A DNA stretch of 64,000 bases from an alpha proteobacterium AAP38 (GTDB lineage: Bacteria; Pseudomonadota; Alphaproteobacteria; Azospirillales; Azospirillaceae). Of the stretch, positions 47,644-57,500 are shown piece by piece. The stretch's first letter is position 1, and each line of letters opens with the position of its first letter. Where the stretch lies: contig LJHR01000004.1 in NCBI GenBank assembly GCA_001296005.1, positions 124,001-188,000 of the forward strand, written 5' to 3'. The notes below the pieces were generated by a model. That model saw nothing but the letters and a program-made list of their open reading frames with translations. It searched no databases and was not told where the DNA came from. Position numbers and translations under genes: made by a program.

Positions 47644-49335
47644 TCAGATGGATGGGGGCAGCCTAGCCCGCTTCGCCCGCCCCCGCCACAGGCCCGTGCG
47701 CAGGCTAAGCGGGCTGATCCAGAACCGCCGCTTGGCCAGCCTTTGGATTTTCTCATCCCCCAGCGCCGTTTCCAGAATGCGGTCCTGCCGCTCCTGCAAG
47801 CCTAAGCTCTTGTCCCGCGCCAACCGCCAGCGTTTCAGGTCGCCCGGCGTCGTACACAGCATGCGTTCACCCACCACAAAGATGGGACGCCAGCGGAAGC
47901 GCCGGGCAAAGCGCGATCCAAACAGGGCGGAGCGCATGCCATAGCCGGTGAAGGCCTCCTTCACCTCATCCCACAACGATTTCTGGTTCTTCTGCACGCG
48001 CCCGTCGTTCAACACGATGCTGGACAGGTTCCAGTCATGATAGAACATGTCCTTGCCCACGGCATTGCGCGCCAGATACTCGTCATAGAGCAGGCTGCCC
48101 TTCTGGGCGATCAGGTTGGCCGAGTAATGGTAATCACAGACGACACCGCAGGCCCCGGTGCCGGAAAAGTCGGTGCGTTCACCCTGCGGCGGGGAGATGA
48201 ACAGACCGACGACATAGATGCCCTGGCTGTTCAGCCGCTTATAGACATCCGAGTACATACCGACCACGTCAGACGCGCGCACGCCCTTGCGGTGGGATTT
48301 CAGCCAGGCCGGGTCCAGGCTCTCAATGCCCATCATGCAGAAGCGCAGGCCGGCCTTGGCCGCCAGCACCTCGAACCCCGGCGTCTTGGTCACCGTATCA
48401 CCGCGCAGGAAGCTGCCCCAGCGCATGTCCAGCCCCCGCTCCACCATGCCTTCCAGAAGCTTGATCGTGTGGCGATGATCGCCGCCGAAATTATCATCGG
48501 TGAAGATGAATTCCCGCACTCCCTTGGCATGCAGGGCCGTCAGTTCCTCCAGCACCCGCTCCACCGACTTGTAGCGCTGCTTATAGTCCCAGAACTTGTT
48601 GATATTGCAGAAGTCGCAGCGCTGCGGACAGCCGCGGGAGATTTCGACGGCGGCTGCAAAGCCCTTGGTCATGCCCATGCCATAGGGGGCGAAATCGAAC
48701 CGGCTCCAATCCGGCACCGGTGCCTTGTTGATGTCGATCAGGGGCAGTTGCGCGCTGGATTTCTGTGCTGCCCCATCCGCATTCTTCCACCACAGGTTCG
48801 GCACATCAACCAAGTCCACCTGCCAGCCCGTCAGATGCTGGATCAGACGGCGGAAGGGGATTTCCCCCTCCTTCACCACGATGTAATCCGCCCCCAGCGC
48901 CAGCCAGCGTTCGGGCCAGGCGCTGGCATGGTTGCCGCCCAGGATGATCTTGACCTTGGGGTTCAGTTCGCGGGCCAGACGGATGGTCATTTCCGTATCC
49001 ATGGCCTTCAGCGATGTCATCACGCTGACGCAGATGATGTCGGGCTTGGCCAGCCGGCGCTTATAGGCGGCGAAGGTCTCGCGCGCCACATAGCCGTCGA
49101 AAATCTCGTAATCGATGGACAGGTCGGCGATGGAGGAAACCAGGATGGGATAGACGGCGCTGGGCATTTTCACCATCTCGCCCAGTGTATCGACGGGGAT
49201 GGGCCAACTATCGACAAGGGTCTTGGGATGCAGGAACAGGACATCCAGGGTTTTTGGACTGACCGGTGGCATCGGGTCCGGTCCCCAGAAGGCGGCGGCC
49301 CGTTCCTCACCGGCCAGTTTGCTGATCCCCTCCAT
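47644..49335 (-). CDS. B12-binding radical SAM protein
   Basis: The 563-residue protein has an N-terminal cobalamin-binding Rossmann-like domain (about 30-175; VSVMTSLKAMDTEM, LGGNHASAWPERWLALGADYIVVKEGE) and a radical SAM core with Cys236-x3-Cys240-x2-Cys243 (GCPQRCDFC) binding the 4Fe-4S cluster, then a C-terminal extension with several Trp/Arg. The absence of a B12 lower-ligand DxHxxG motif is normal here. Members do methylations or carbon-skeleton changes in lipid, bacteriochlorophyll or natural-product pathways; the substrate is unknown. It may work with the enoyl-CoA hydratase encoded next to it. Confidence 0.85.
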   Translation of the reverse strand: MEGISKLAGEERAAAFWGPDPMPPVSPKTLDVLFLHPKTLVDSWPIPVDTLGEMVKMPSAVYPILVSSIADLSIDYEIFDGYVARETFAAYKRRLAKPDIICVSVMTSLKAMDTEMTIRLARELNPKVKIILGGNHASAWPERWLALGADYIVVKEGEIPFRRLIQHLTGWQVDLVDVPNLWWKNADGAAQKSSAQLPLIDINKAPVPDWSRFDFAPYGMGMTKGFAAAVEISRGCPQRCDFCNINKFWDYKQRYKSVERVLEELTALHAKGVREFIFTDDNFGGDHRHTIKLLEGMVERGLDMRWGSFLRGDTVTKTPGFEVLAAKAGLRFCMMGIESLDPAWLKSHRKGVRASDVVGMYSDVYKRLNSQGIYVVGLFISPPQGERTDFSGTGACGVVCDYHYSANLIAQKGSLLYDEYLARNAVGKDMFYHDWNLSSIVLNDGRVQKNQKSLWDEVKEAFTGYGMRSALFGSRFARRFRWRPIFVVGERMLCTTPGDLKRWRLARDKSLGLQERQDRILETALGDEKIQRLAKRRFWISPLSLRTGLWRGRAKRARLPPSI

Positions 49336-49893
49336 ACAGCACCCCCGTTAACCCTGTTTCCAGTATGGAAGCCAGTACAACCGTGACCGGTCGCTTCGTC
49401 AAGGCAACATGGTCATATGCCCTTCTCCTGGTGGTTAAACAGGGACCGCAGGGCGCCAAACGATCCCCTGACGGAACCACTTGACCCGGAGGGGGCAGTC
49501 AGGCCAGATCATGCCCACACCCATGCGGGAGAGCGCGGATAAAGCCGCCGCCGAAGGAGCAACCGCCCCGGAATCTCTCAGGCACCCGAACCGCATGGGG
49601 CCGATGACATCCGAAGAGTGGGCGGGATGGCAATGCCACCCCGCCCCGCCGAAGGAGAAAGCCGCCGGCGCATGCCGCACCGATGGCGAAACTCTCAGGC
49701 CCAGATACGGATGGGGCATGCACCATCCACCCAAGCGGTGGGAGAGGGAAGCCATGCCTGTCGCCTGTTTTATATGCCCGCCTGGACGCCGGACCCGGCG
49801 ACTACTTTCCAAAAATAAGGCCGTTATTCTATGTTGCGTGCATACCGGGCGCCGCATCGGACGAGCGGTGGCTTATGAGGAAAGAATGACACG
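49336..49893. other. Intergenic region containing the glycine riboswitch
   Basis: This 558-base stretch has no gene. 49336-49510 is the divergent promoter region. 49521-49713 is a tandem glycine riboswitch. 49714-49893 is a leader with falling GC before the dioxygenase gene. Confidence 0.7.
49521..49713 (+). promoter_or_regulatory. Tandem glycine riboswitch
   Basis: Aptamer 1 (49521-49598) shows P1 ends CCATGCGG and CCGCATGG, GGGAGAGCGC, CGCCGAAGGAGCAA and the diagnostic ATCTCTCAGGCACC. Aptamer 2 (49608-49713) shows CATCCG/CGGATG ends, CCGCCGAAGGAGAAAGCC and AAACTCTCAGGCCCAG. The duplicated GCCGAAGGAG and CTCTCAGG cores in this order are characteristic of the cooperative two-aptamer class. 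It would sense glycine and control downstream expression, probably by switching on glycine and serine use. No strong T-tailed terminator follows; control could be translational or by an expression platform not clear by eye. Confidence 0.93.
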
Positions 49894-50787
49894 ATGAACG
49901 TTGCGGTACTGAACAGCCCGTTGACCGCACAGGATCTTGTGACGCCGGATTTCTGGCTCGCAATCAATCCAGACCTGCATGTGATGGACCTGCCGTTCAT
50001 CAATGCCACCACTCCGTTCAATATCGGCGCCGATTTGGCTCGTAAGGCACGGGAACTGGTTGTGCGCGAAGGGTATTTCCATTTGCCTGGTCCCATTCCA
50101 TGGCGATTGTCGATCGACGCCATGCGCAATGCGGTGGGTCATCTGAAAGATCGAGGATTATCGCCGGTCTTTGCCTATGCTTACGACGAATTTTGGGTAA
50201 TCTTCGCGAGGCTGCATCATCTGATAAAGGCCATACTCGGCAATGACTACATGTTGTTGCCGGACTTCTGGGCCTGGCATGTCGATCCGCGGGCAGGCGA
50301 GGCGGGATGGTCGCCGCATCGGGACAAGGGCCAGCGATCCCTGTTCCCTGATGGCACACCAAAAAGCCTCACGATCTGGCTGCCATTGTCGAATGCCAAT
50401 CCGTTGAACGGCTGCATGTATGTGCTGCCGGCGGACCGGGACAAGACCTATCACACGGACAATGAATGGCAATGGGCGCCTCACCTGCCGGATATCCGGG
50501 CGCTGCCCGCCACAGCGGGAGATGTCTTTTGCTGGAATCAGGCAGTGTTGCATTGGGGTGCGCGCAGCTCACCGCGCGCAACTGAACCACGGGTCAGCAT
50601 CGCGTTCGAGTTTCAGTTGGCGAAAGTCGAACCGTTCAATCAGCCCTTGATGAAGGCGTTGACCATCCCCTCGATGGACAGTCGTATCTCCCTGATATGC
50701 AAACAGATAGTACAATATAAGCACATGTACCCCCTGTCGCCGGAGCTGGAAGCCCTGGCGATGGAAAGGCTCAGCACCTCATCTTGA
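49894..50787 (+). CDS. Phytanoyl-CoA dioxygenase-like Fe(II)/2-oxoglutarate oxygenase
   Basis: The 297-residue double-stranded beta-helix oxygenase has the metal triad His142-x-Asp144 (WSPHRDKGQ) and His220 (LHWGARS), with the 2-oxoglutarate-binding Arg probably Arg224 or Arg233. It would hydroxylate an unknown small molecule or natural product. Its GC is clearly lower than its neighbours, so it looks recently acquired, sitting between a glycine riboswitch and sdaA. AGGAAAG lies before the ATG. Whether the riboswitch controls this gene, or the gene was inserted into a riboswitch-sdaA unit, is open. Confidence 0.75.
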   Translation: MNVAVLNSPLTAQDLVTPDFWLAINPDLHVMDLPFINATTPFNIGADLARKARELVVREGYFHLPGPIPWRLSIDAMRNAVGHLKDRGLSPVFAYAYDEFWVIFARLHHLIKAILGNDYMLLPDFWAWHVDPRAGEAGWSPHRDKGQRSLFPDGTPKSLTIWLPLSNANPLNGCMYVLPADRDKTYHTDNEWQWAPHLPDIRALPATAGDVFCWNQAVLHWGARSSPRATEPRVSIAFEFQLAKVEPFNQPLMKALTIPSMDSRISLICKQIVQYKHMYPLSPELEALAMERLSTSS

Positions 50788-50873
50788 ACCGATCTTCAGC
50801 GTGCCCTGTACCGACCGGCTCACATGTTGTCGGCCGCTCGGACCTGTACGCCCATCCCCCGGAATGATCCATC

Positions 50874-52259
50874 ATGACCATCAGCGTCTTCGACCTGTTC
50901 AAGATCGGCGTGGGGCCCAGCAGCTCGCACACCATGGGCCCCATGACGGCCGCCTTCCGTTTCACCGCCCGGCTGGCGGAAACCGGGTGGCTGGCCCATA
51001 CGGAGCGGGTGAGCGTCACGCTCTATGCCTCGCTGGCCCTGACGGGACGCGGACATGCCACCGACAGTGCCGCCATCACGGGTCTGGCTGGGTATCAGCC
51101 GGCCAGCGTCGATCCCGACGCGGCAGAGGCGCTGGTCCGGTCGGTGACCGATAATCATCGCTTGGCCCTGGGCGGCGTGAAGGAGATCACCTTCGACCCC
51201 GAACGCGATATCGAATGGCGCGGATCAGAACGCCTGCCCTTCCACCCCAACGGCATGCTGCTGCGCGCCTTTGATGCCGATGGCACGCTGGTGGCCGCGC
51301 GCACCTATTATTCCATCGGTGGCGGCTTTGTCCTGGACGAGGATGAGGCGCGGCAGAACCAGGGCGATGGCGGCAGCGACGGCCCCACCCCGCCCCCGCA
51401 TTATTACGAAACCGCCGATGGCCTGCTGTCCATCGCGGCGACGACGGGCCTGTCGATCCCCGACATCATCCTGGCCAATGAATGCGCGTCAAAGCCGGAA
51501 GCCGACGTGCGCGCTGGCCTGGACGCCATCTGGGCCGCGATGGAGGCCTGCACCGACCGTGGCATGCGCCAGGACGGCTTGCTGCCCGGTGGGTTGAAGG
51601 TGAAGCGCCGGGCCGGGCGCCTGCACCGCGATCTGGTGGCGCGTCAGGAACGCATGCTAACCGATCCCCTGTCGGTGCTGGACTGGATCAACCTCTGGGC
51701 CCTGGCCGTGAATGAGGAAAATGCCGCCGGGGGCAAGGTGGTGACGGCACCCACCAATGGCGCGGCGGGCGTGGTGCCGGCGGTGCTGCGCTATTATGAC
51801 CGGTTCTGCAATGGCAGCCGGGAGGGCCGCCACCGCTTCCTGCTGACCGCCGCCGCCATCGGCGGCCTGTACAAGCGCAATGCCAGCATCTCCGCCGCCG
51901 AGGTCGGGTGCCAGGGGGAGGTGGGCGTCGCCTGTTCCATGGCCGCCGGTGCCTTGGTTGCGGCGCTGGGCGGCACAGCGGCGCAGATCGAGAACGCCGC
52001 CGAGATCGGGATGGAACATAATCTGGGCCTGACCTGTGATCCGATCGGCGGCCTGGTGCAAATCCCCTGCATCGAACGCAACGCCATGGGCGCCATCAAG
52101 GCCGTGGACGCCGCCCGCTTGGCCATGATGGGCGATGGCTCCCACCATGTCTCGCTCGACCGCGTCATCGAAACCATGCGCCGCACCGGCGCCGATATGA
52201 GCGAACATTACAAGGAAACATCCCTGGGCGGGCTGGCCGTGAATATCCCGGAATGCTGA
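50874..52259 (+). CDS. sdaA: L-serine dehydratase (iron-sulfur type)
   Basis: The enzyme deaminates L-serine to pyruvate using a 4Fe-4S cluster. The 461-residue single-chain form has the N-terminal substrate region [16 protein letters not shown], and the C-terminal cluster-binding domain with [28 protein letters not shown] and [19 protein letters not shown]. The Cys residues in the last three stretches are expected cluster ligands. It is the natural target of the upstream glycine riboswitch, since glycine is turned to serine and then to pyruvate. Confidence 0.95.
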   Translation: MTISVFDLFKIGVGPSSSHTMGPMTAAFRFTARLAETGWLAHTERVSVTLYASLALTGRGHATDSAAITGLAGYQPASVDPDAAEALVRSVTDNHRLALGGVKEITFDPERDIEWRGSERLPFHPNGMLLRAFDADGTLVAARTYYSIGGGFVLDEDEARQNQGDGGSDGPTPPPHYYETADGLLSIAATTGLSIPDIILANECASKPEADVRAGLDAIWAAMEACTDRGMRQDGLLPGGLKVKRRAGRLHRDLVARQERMLTDPLSVLDWINLWALAVNEENAAGGKVVTAPTNGAAGVVPAVLRYYDRFCNGSREGRHRFLLTAAAIGGLYKRNASISAAEVGCQGEVGVACSMAAGALVAALGGTAAQIENAAEIGMEHNLGLTCDPIGGLVQIPCIERNAMGAIKAVDAARLAMMGDGSHHVSLDRVIETMRRTGADMSEHYKETSLGGLAVNIPEC

Positions 52260-52321
52260 CTTTCCGCGCGGTTCCTGTTATGCTGTCCGCATCAACGCCA
52301 GGATTGTGACTGCATGAATTC

Positions 52322-52360
52322 GGAGCGCATGGCTTTCGGAGTTGGAGTGCCATGCGCTCC
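52322..52360. repeat. Hairpin downstream of sdaA
   Basis: GGAGCGCATGGC (52322-52333) pairs perfectly with GCCATGCGCTCC (52349-52360). The 12-bp stem lacks a T run, so it may be a transcript-protecting or weak terminator structure for sdaA. Confidence 0.6.
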
Positions 52361-52395
52361 TGAAACGCACATCGATTTTGTGTTTCACTTGGTTG

Positions 52396-52433
52396 CGTAG
52401 CGCGGATCAGGCGAAGCCATAATCCGCGCTACG
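52396..52433. repeat. Single copy of the GTAGCGCGGATNA repeat
   Basis: CGTAGCGCGGATCAGGCGAA and CATAATCCGCGCTACG form one hairpin of the family seen at 10482-10567. Relatives of the TGTTTCAC repeat flank it at 52380-52396 and 52475-52488. Confidence 0.75.
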
Positions 52434-52486
52434 ACCCGCGGCTTTCGGAACATCGCCGACACCATGTTCAACAATGTTTCACAGGG

Positions 52487-54544
52487 TTAATTTTCCGGCG
52501 GCCCCGGCACCTGCACCCGGATGGCGGCGCTGGCGCGCTGGCCGGTGCTGTCCATGACGGTCAGGCGGGAAAAGCCGGGGCCGGTCGGGCGCCAGAACCG
52601 GCTGTCATCGGGCAGCGGCACATTATCCGCGACCCAGCGGTAAGGTGGCCGCCCGCCCGCCGCCGACAGGGAGACGCCATCGGCCAGCGCTTCCACCTCC
52701 GCCCCGTCGGGCGGGAACAGGATGCGCAATCGTTCGCCGCGCTGCGTCGCCGCCACCGGCCCGCCGCCATCCAGCCGGGCCAGACCCGGCGGCGGCGTGG
52801 TACGAAGCAGCGCATGGTCGGGTTCCGGCACCGGCCTTGTCGGCCCGTCGGGGGGCAGCAGGTCGAACACCCGGAACAGCAACGGGGCCGCCGCCTGCCG
52901 TCCCGCCGCTCCGGGCCGGGGCGCGCCATCGGCACGCCCAACCCAGACGGCCACGGTGTAATCGGTGGAAACACCGACGGTCCAGGCGTCGCGAAAGCCA
53001 AAGGAGGTACCGGTCTTGAACGCCACCCGCCGTCGCCCGGCAATCCCCTGCCCCCCGGCCAGACCATCGGGAACGGGACTGTCGCGCAGCACGGCCAGAA
53101 CCGCCCGCGCCGCCGCAGCCCCGACCAGCCGGCCACTGGCAGGGGCCTCCGGCATATCAATCCGGTACCGTAACGGTCTGGTGACGCCGTCATCACCTAG
53201 CGCGGAATAGAGCATGGCAAGGTCGGTCAGCCGGATGCCGACACCGCCCAGGGCCAATGGCAATCCCGGCTCTGCCGCCGGTGGCAAGGATAGTTCCGCT
53301 CCCGAAATGGTTAACAGTGCCGCCAGCCGCGCCGGCCCCACCCGTTCCAGCACCCGCACGGCGGGGATGTTGAGGGAGCGTTGCAGGGCGTCGCGCGCTG
53401 TCACCACGCCGTGAAAGCCGTCATCGAAATTACGCGGCAGCCAATCCCCGAACCGCTGCGGGGCATCATCGATCAGGGTGCCGGGATGCAGGGACAGATC
53501 ATCGAAGGCCAGGGCATAGATAAAGGGTTTCAGCGCCGATCCCGGCGACCGCACGGCCCGTGACAGGTCCAGCTGCCGCACGCGCCAGTCTCCGCTGCCC
53601 AGATGGGCCAGGACACGGCGGTCCTGGTTGGCGATGACCAGGACGGACAGGTCGCCCCCCGCCTCCATCCGCGCCTGTTCCGCCCGGCCCACGGCCTCCA
53701 GCGCGCGTTGCAGGTCGGACCGCACACCGGTGCGGATGATGGACCCCGGACTTACGCCCGCCACCAGCCGTTCGGCCAGATGCGGGGCCAGCATGGGCAG
53801 GGGCAGCATGGTGGTGGGCAGCGGCTCGGAATTGGCCGCCGCCGCCACATCCGCCGCGATCAGGCCCGCCGCCACGGCCCGGTCCAGAACCTTGGTCCGC
53901 GCCGCCTTCGCCGCGTCCGGGTACCGGTCAGGCCGCAGCCTTTCCGGTGATTGCGGCAACGCCACCAGCAAGGCCGCCTGTGCCGGGGTCAGCCGGTCCG
54001 GCTCCCGCCCGAACCAGGCCAGCGAGGCGGCCCGCACCCCCTCCAGCGGCCCGCCAAACGGCGCAAGGCTCATATAGAGAGACAGCACCCCGTCCCCGCC
54101 CAGCCGGCGGCGCAGCTGCAAGGCCCGCAGCCCTTCCGTGACCTTGGCCGACAGGGTGCGCGGCTGCGGCGAGAGCAGGCGGGCCGCCTGCATGGTCAGG
54201 GTGGAGGCGCCGGAAATGACCCGCCCATGCCTCACCGCCTGACCCGCCGCCCGCACGATGGCCAGCGGATCAACACCGGGATGCCAGCCATGGCGGCGAT
54301 CCTCCACGGCCAGCAGCATGGCGCGGTAAAGCGGGTCGACGCGGGCAGAGTCGGCCGCCAGCCGCCATGCCCCCTCCGCCGTGGGAAAGGCACGCAGCAG
54401 CCGGCCTTCGCTGTCCAGCACCTCCGCCGACCGCCCGTCCCAGCGGCCCATATCGGGCGGCAGGGCCAGGTCGGCAGCCACCGCCAGCCCGGTCAGGGCC
54501 AGCAGGACCGCCGCCAGCACCCGCCGCCGGCGCCCGTTGATCAC
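52487..54544 (-). CDS. pbpC: Penicillin-binding protein 1C
   Basis: The 685-residue bifunctional class A PBP has a membrane anchor (about 9-25), a transglycosylase domain with Glu81 in LLAVEDRRHGWHPG, a transpeptidase domain with Ser336-x-x-Lys339 (GSALKPFIYAL) and KTGTSFGFRDAW, and a C-terminal BiPBP domain. PBP1C builds peptidoglycan and is typically paired with the alpha-2-macroglobulin gene, as here. It starts at GTG 54544 overlapping the macroglobulin stop (GTGA), so both are translated from one transcript. Confidence 0.92.
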   Translation of the reverse strand: MINGRRRRVLAAVLLALTGLAVAADLALPPDMGRWDGRSAEVLDSEGRLLRAFPTAEGAWRLAADSARVDPLYRAMLLAVEDRRHGWHPGVDPLAIVRAAGQAVRHGRVISGASTLTMQAARLLSPQPRTLSAKVTEGLRALQLRRRLGGDGVLSLYMSLAPFGGPLEGVRAASLAWFGREPDRLTPAQAALLVALPQSPERLRPDRYPDAAKAARTKVLDRAVAAGLIAADVAAAANSEPLPTTMLPLPMLAPHLAERLVAGVSPGSIIRTGVRSDLQRALEAVGRAEQARMEAGGDLSVLVIANQDRRVLAHLGSGDWRVRQLDLSRAVRSPGSALKPFIYALAFDDLSLHPGTLIDDAPQRFGDWLPRNFDDGFHGVVTARDALQRSLNIPAVRVLERVGPARLAALLTISGAELSLPPAAEPGLPLALGGVGIRLTDLAMLYSALGDDGVTRPLRYRIDMPEAPASGRLVGAAAARAVLAVLRDSPVPDGLAGGQGIAGRRRVAFKTGTSFGFRDAWTVGVSTDYTVAVWVGRADGAPRPGAAGRQAAAPLLFRVFDLLPPDGPTRPVPEPDHALLRTTPPPGLARLDGGGPVAATQRGERLRILFPPDGAEVEALADGVSLSAAGGRPPYRWVADNVPLPDDSRFWRPTGPGFSRLTVMDSTGQRASAAIRVQVPGPPEN

Positions 54545-57500
54545 TCCGCCACCTCAATCCGGCCCATCGCCGTCCGGGCCTTCACCTTGGGCACATACAT
54601 ATGCTCTGCCGCCACCGCCGGCAGGGCAAAGGACCCCGGCGTCACGGCGCGGACGGCATAGGCCACCCGGAAGCCCCAACGGGGATCGATCTTGAAGCCG
54701 GAAATGCCGGCGGCACCCTGTGTACCCTCCCGGTTGGCGGGCAGGGACAGGGCCGCCACAAACCGGTCGTCACGCCCCTCGGCAGTGTTGGTACCGGACA
54801 GCGCGCCCAACCAGCCATAGCCGGCCTGTTCCGGCTTGATCACGCCCTCGATCTCCAACCCGGCGGGCAGCAGGTCCAGGATGGCATAGTCGCCGGGAAC
54901 GGCCGCCATGCCTGCATTGCCCTCCACCACCACGATGATGCGGTCATTCTGCTTGATGCTGCCCGGATCGACCGGCTGCCCATCGGCGGTATAGAGGCTC
55001 TTGCGCAGGGCGATCCCGGCCTCCACCGCCGGCACCGGGTCCACCGGCACGCCTTCCACCGACAGGGTGCGATAAAGCCCGGTATCGCCCTGGTTGGCCA
55101 GCGTCAGGCCGGCGCGCAGCCGGTCCGGGGCGATGCTGGCCGATACCGGATCGCCGGTGCCGACGCTGGCCCCGTCCAGGCTGACGGCCAGCTTCGCGCC
55201 CTTCGGGGCCAGCCCGGCAGCGGCACGCAGGATCCAGGCCTTTTCCTGGGTGTTCGTCTCCTCCGCGCGGGTATCCAGGACCTGTGCGGTGTCCAGCAGG
55301 GCGGGGATCGCCACACCGCGCCCGCCCGCCGCCATCAGGCTGGCGATGGCATAGGTGTCGCGCAGGCGGCTGCCATAGGTGTCGGTGCGGACCGGCAGCT
55401 TGGGGCGCTTGCCCGTCCGTCGCGCCATTTCCCGCGCTGCATCCTCCTCCGCCTCCTTCGCGGCCCAATCGGCCAGCTTCTCGCGGGCGGCATCAAAGGA
55501 TTGGCCCGCCCGCGCCCGCTCACCCACGGCATCCAACGCTGCGCCCAGATGGGCGGCGGCCAGGGCCTGTTCGGGCATCTTGCTGTCATGGAAATAGCGC
55601 AGGTCGCCGACATTGGCCTTGCCCTTGCGGGCCAGGACCCAGGCCGCATAGGCCCGCACCGCCGGCGGATAGGATCGGCTGGACGCATCGCCCAGCCATT
55701 GCCGGCCCAGCGTCAGCGCATCCGCCGGGATCACAAAGCCCTGGTCGGAGGCCAGTTCCAGGAAGTCCATGGCAAAGACCGACAGCCAGGGATCGGCAGC
55801 ATCCCCATACTGGCCCCACATACGGAAGCCCCCTTCCGGGTCCTGCATGGACAGGACGCGGTCGATACTGTCCTGCACCCGGTCGGCAATGGCCTTGTCC
55901 TGCTTCGTGCCGGCCAACAGGGCCAGATCGTTGAACCAGAGCAGGGGCATGGCCCGGCTGACCGTCTGTTCCAGACAGCCGAAGGGGTACCGGTCCAGCC
56001 AGCGCAGCATGCCCGGCACGTCAATCCCCTGCCAGCGGGAGATAGACAGCGACACCGCCTCCGTCCCCGGCACCAGCCCGGTCAGGAGGTCGGCGGGCAG
56101 GACGGCATTCTCCCCCGGCGCCAGGGTCGCCACCATCTCCCGCGTGACGGGCAGTTGCGGCGGACGCACCTGGATGGGCCAGGACCGTTCCACCTGGAAC
56201 CCGCCCGGCCCGACCACCGACAGGGTGACGGTGCCGATGCCGGCTTCGGTCGCATCCAGCGGTACGGTGAAGACCTGCCGCTCCCCCTGTGCCAGGGTGA
56301 CGGACCGCGCCGCCTCGCCACCGGCGACAGCGCCCTTGGCGCCCAGGGCCAGCCGGTAGGAACCCGCGGCCCCTTCGACATTATGGATCAGGACGGTCGC
56401 ACGGCCCTTGTCCGACGGGGACAGGAAGCGGGGCAGGATCACCTCCGCCACTACGGGATCGCGGACCGTCATCCGCCTTTCCGCCGACCCCAGCTTGTCC
56501 GTGTCCCAGGCGACGGCCATCAGGCGCAGCTCGCCCTGAAAATCCGGGATGGTCAGGGGAATATCGGCCTTGCCCGCCGCATCCAGCGCCACGATGCCGG
56601 AAAACAGGGCCACGGTGCGGGTCGGCACCACGTCCAGCCCGCGCCCGCCGAACCCGTCGCCGCCCTGGTCATCACCCTGGGCCTGCGCCCGGATCAGGCG
56701 GCCATAATCATCGCGCATCGACACGCCCAATTGCCGCTTCGCCAGGAAGTAATCCTGCGGCTTGGGCGTGGCAAAGCGGGTCAGGCCCAGAATGCCCTGA
56801 TCGACGGCAGCCAGGGTGACATGCGCCTGTGCCCCCGCTCCCTTCACGGCCACTGGCACCGTGATGGTCTGGCGCGGCAGCACCCTATCCGGGGCGGCGA
56901 TGGCAATATCCAGCGTGCGGCGGGCCGCATCCATGCCCAGCCAGGCAACCCCGACGGCCCGCACCGGCGCATGGCCCAGAGAGGCGTTCAGCGGACGGTA
57001 GAGGGTGACCAGCGCATAGGCGCCCGGCCCCCAATCCGCCCCGACCTTCACATCGACATCGGCACCGCCCGCCGGCACAGCGATGCTGCGCGTTTCATGC
57101 ACCGTCTCGTTGGCGATGACCAGCAGCGCCTCCCCCGCCACCTCGCTGTCGATGCGCAGGCGGGCCGTGTCGCCGGGGGCATAGCCGGCACGGTCGGCAG
57201 CCAGTTTCAGGCGGTCGGGGCGGTCCGGCCCGCTTTCGCCATACCAGCCGCTGGAGAAGGCGACGGACGTGGCTGCCGGACTGGCGCTATCGGCCACAAT
57301 CAGCCGGTATCCGCCCCAGGTCACGGCCTGCGACAGGACCGACGGTTTGTCGGCGGCGATATCGATTGTTCCGCTGGCCACCAGCTTCTCACGCGGCACC
57401 CGCTGATATTTCCAACTTCCCCCGCTGCGGAACCATTGCCAGGTGGAGGTATCCTTGATCAAACGCCAGGACAGGCCCTTGGCGGCAACCGGGTTGCCAT

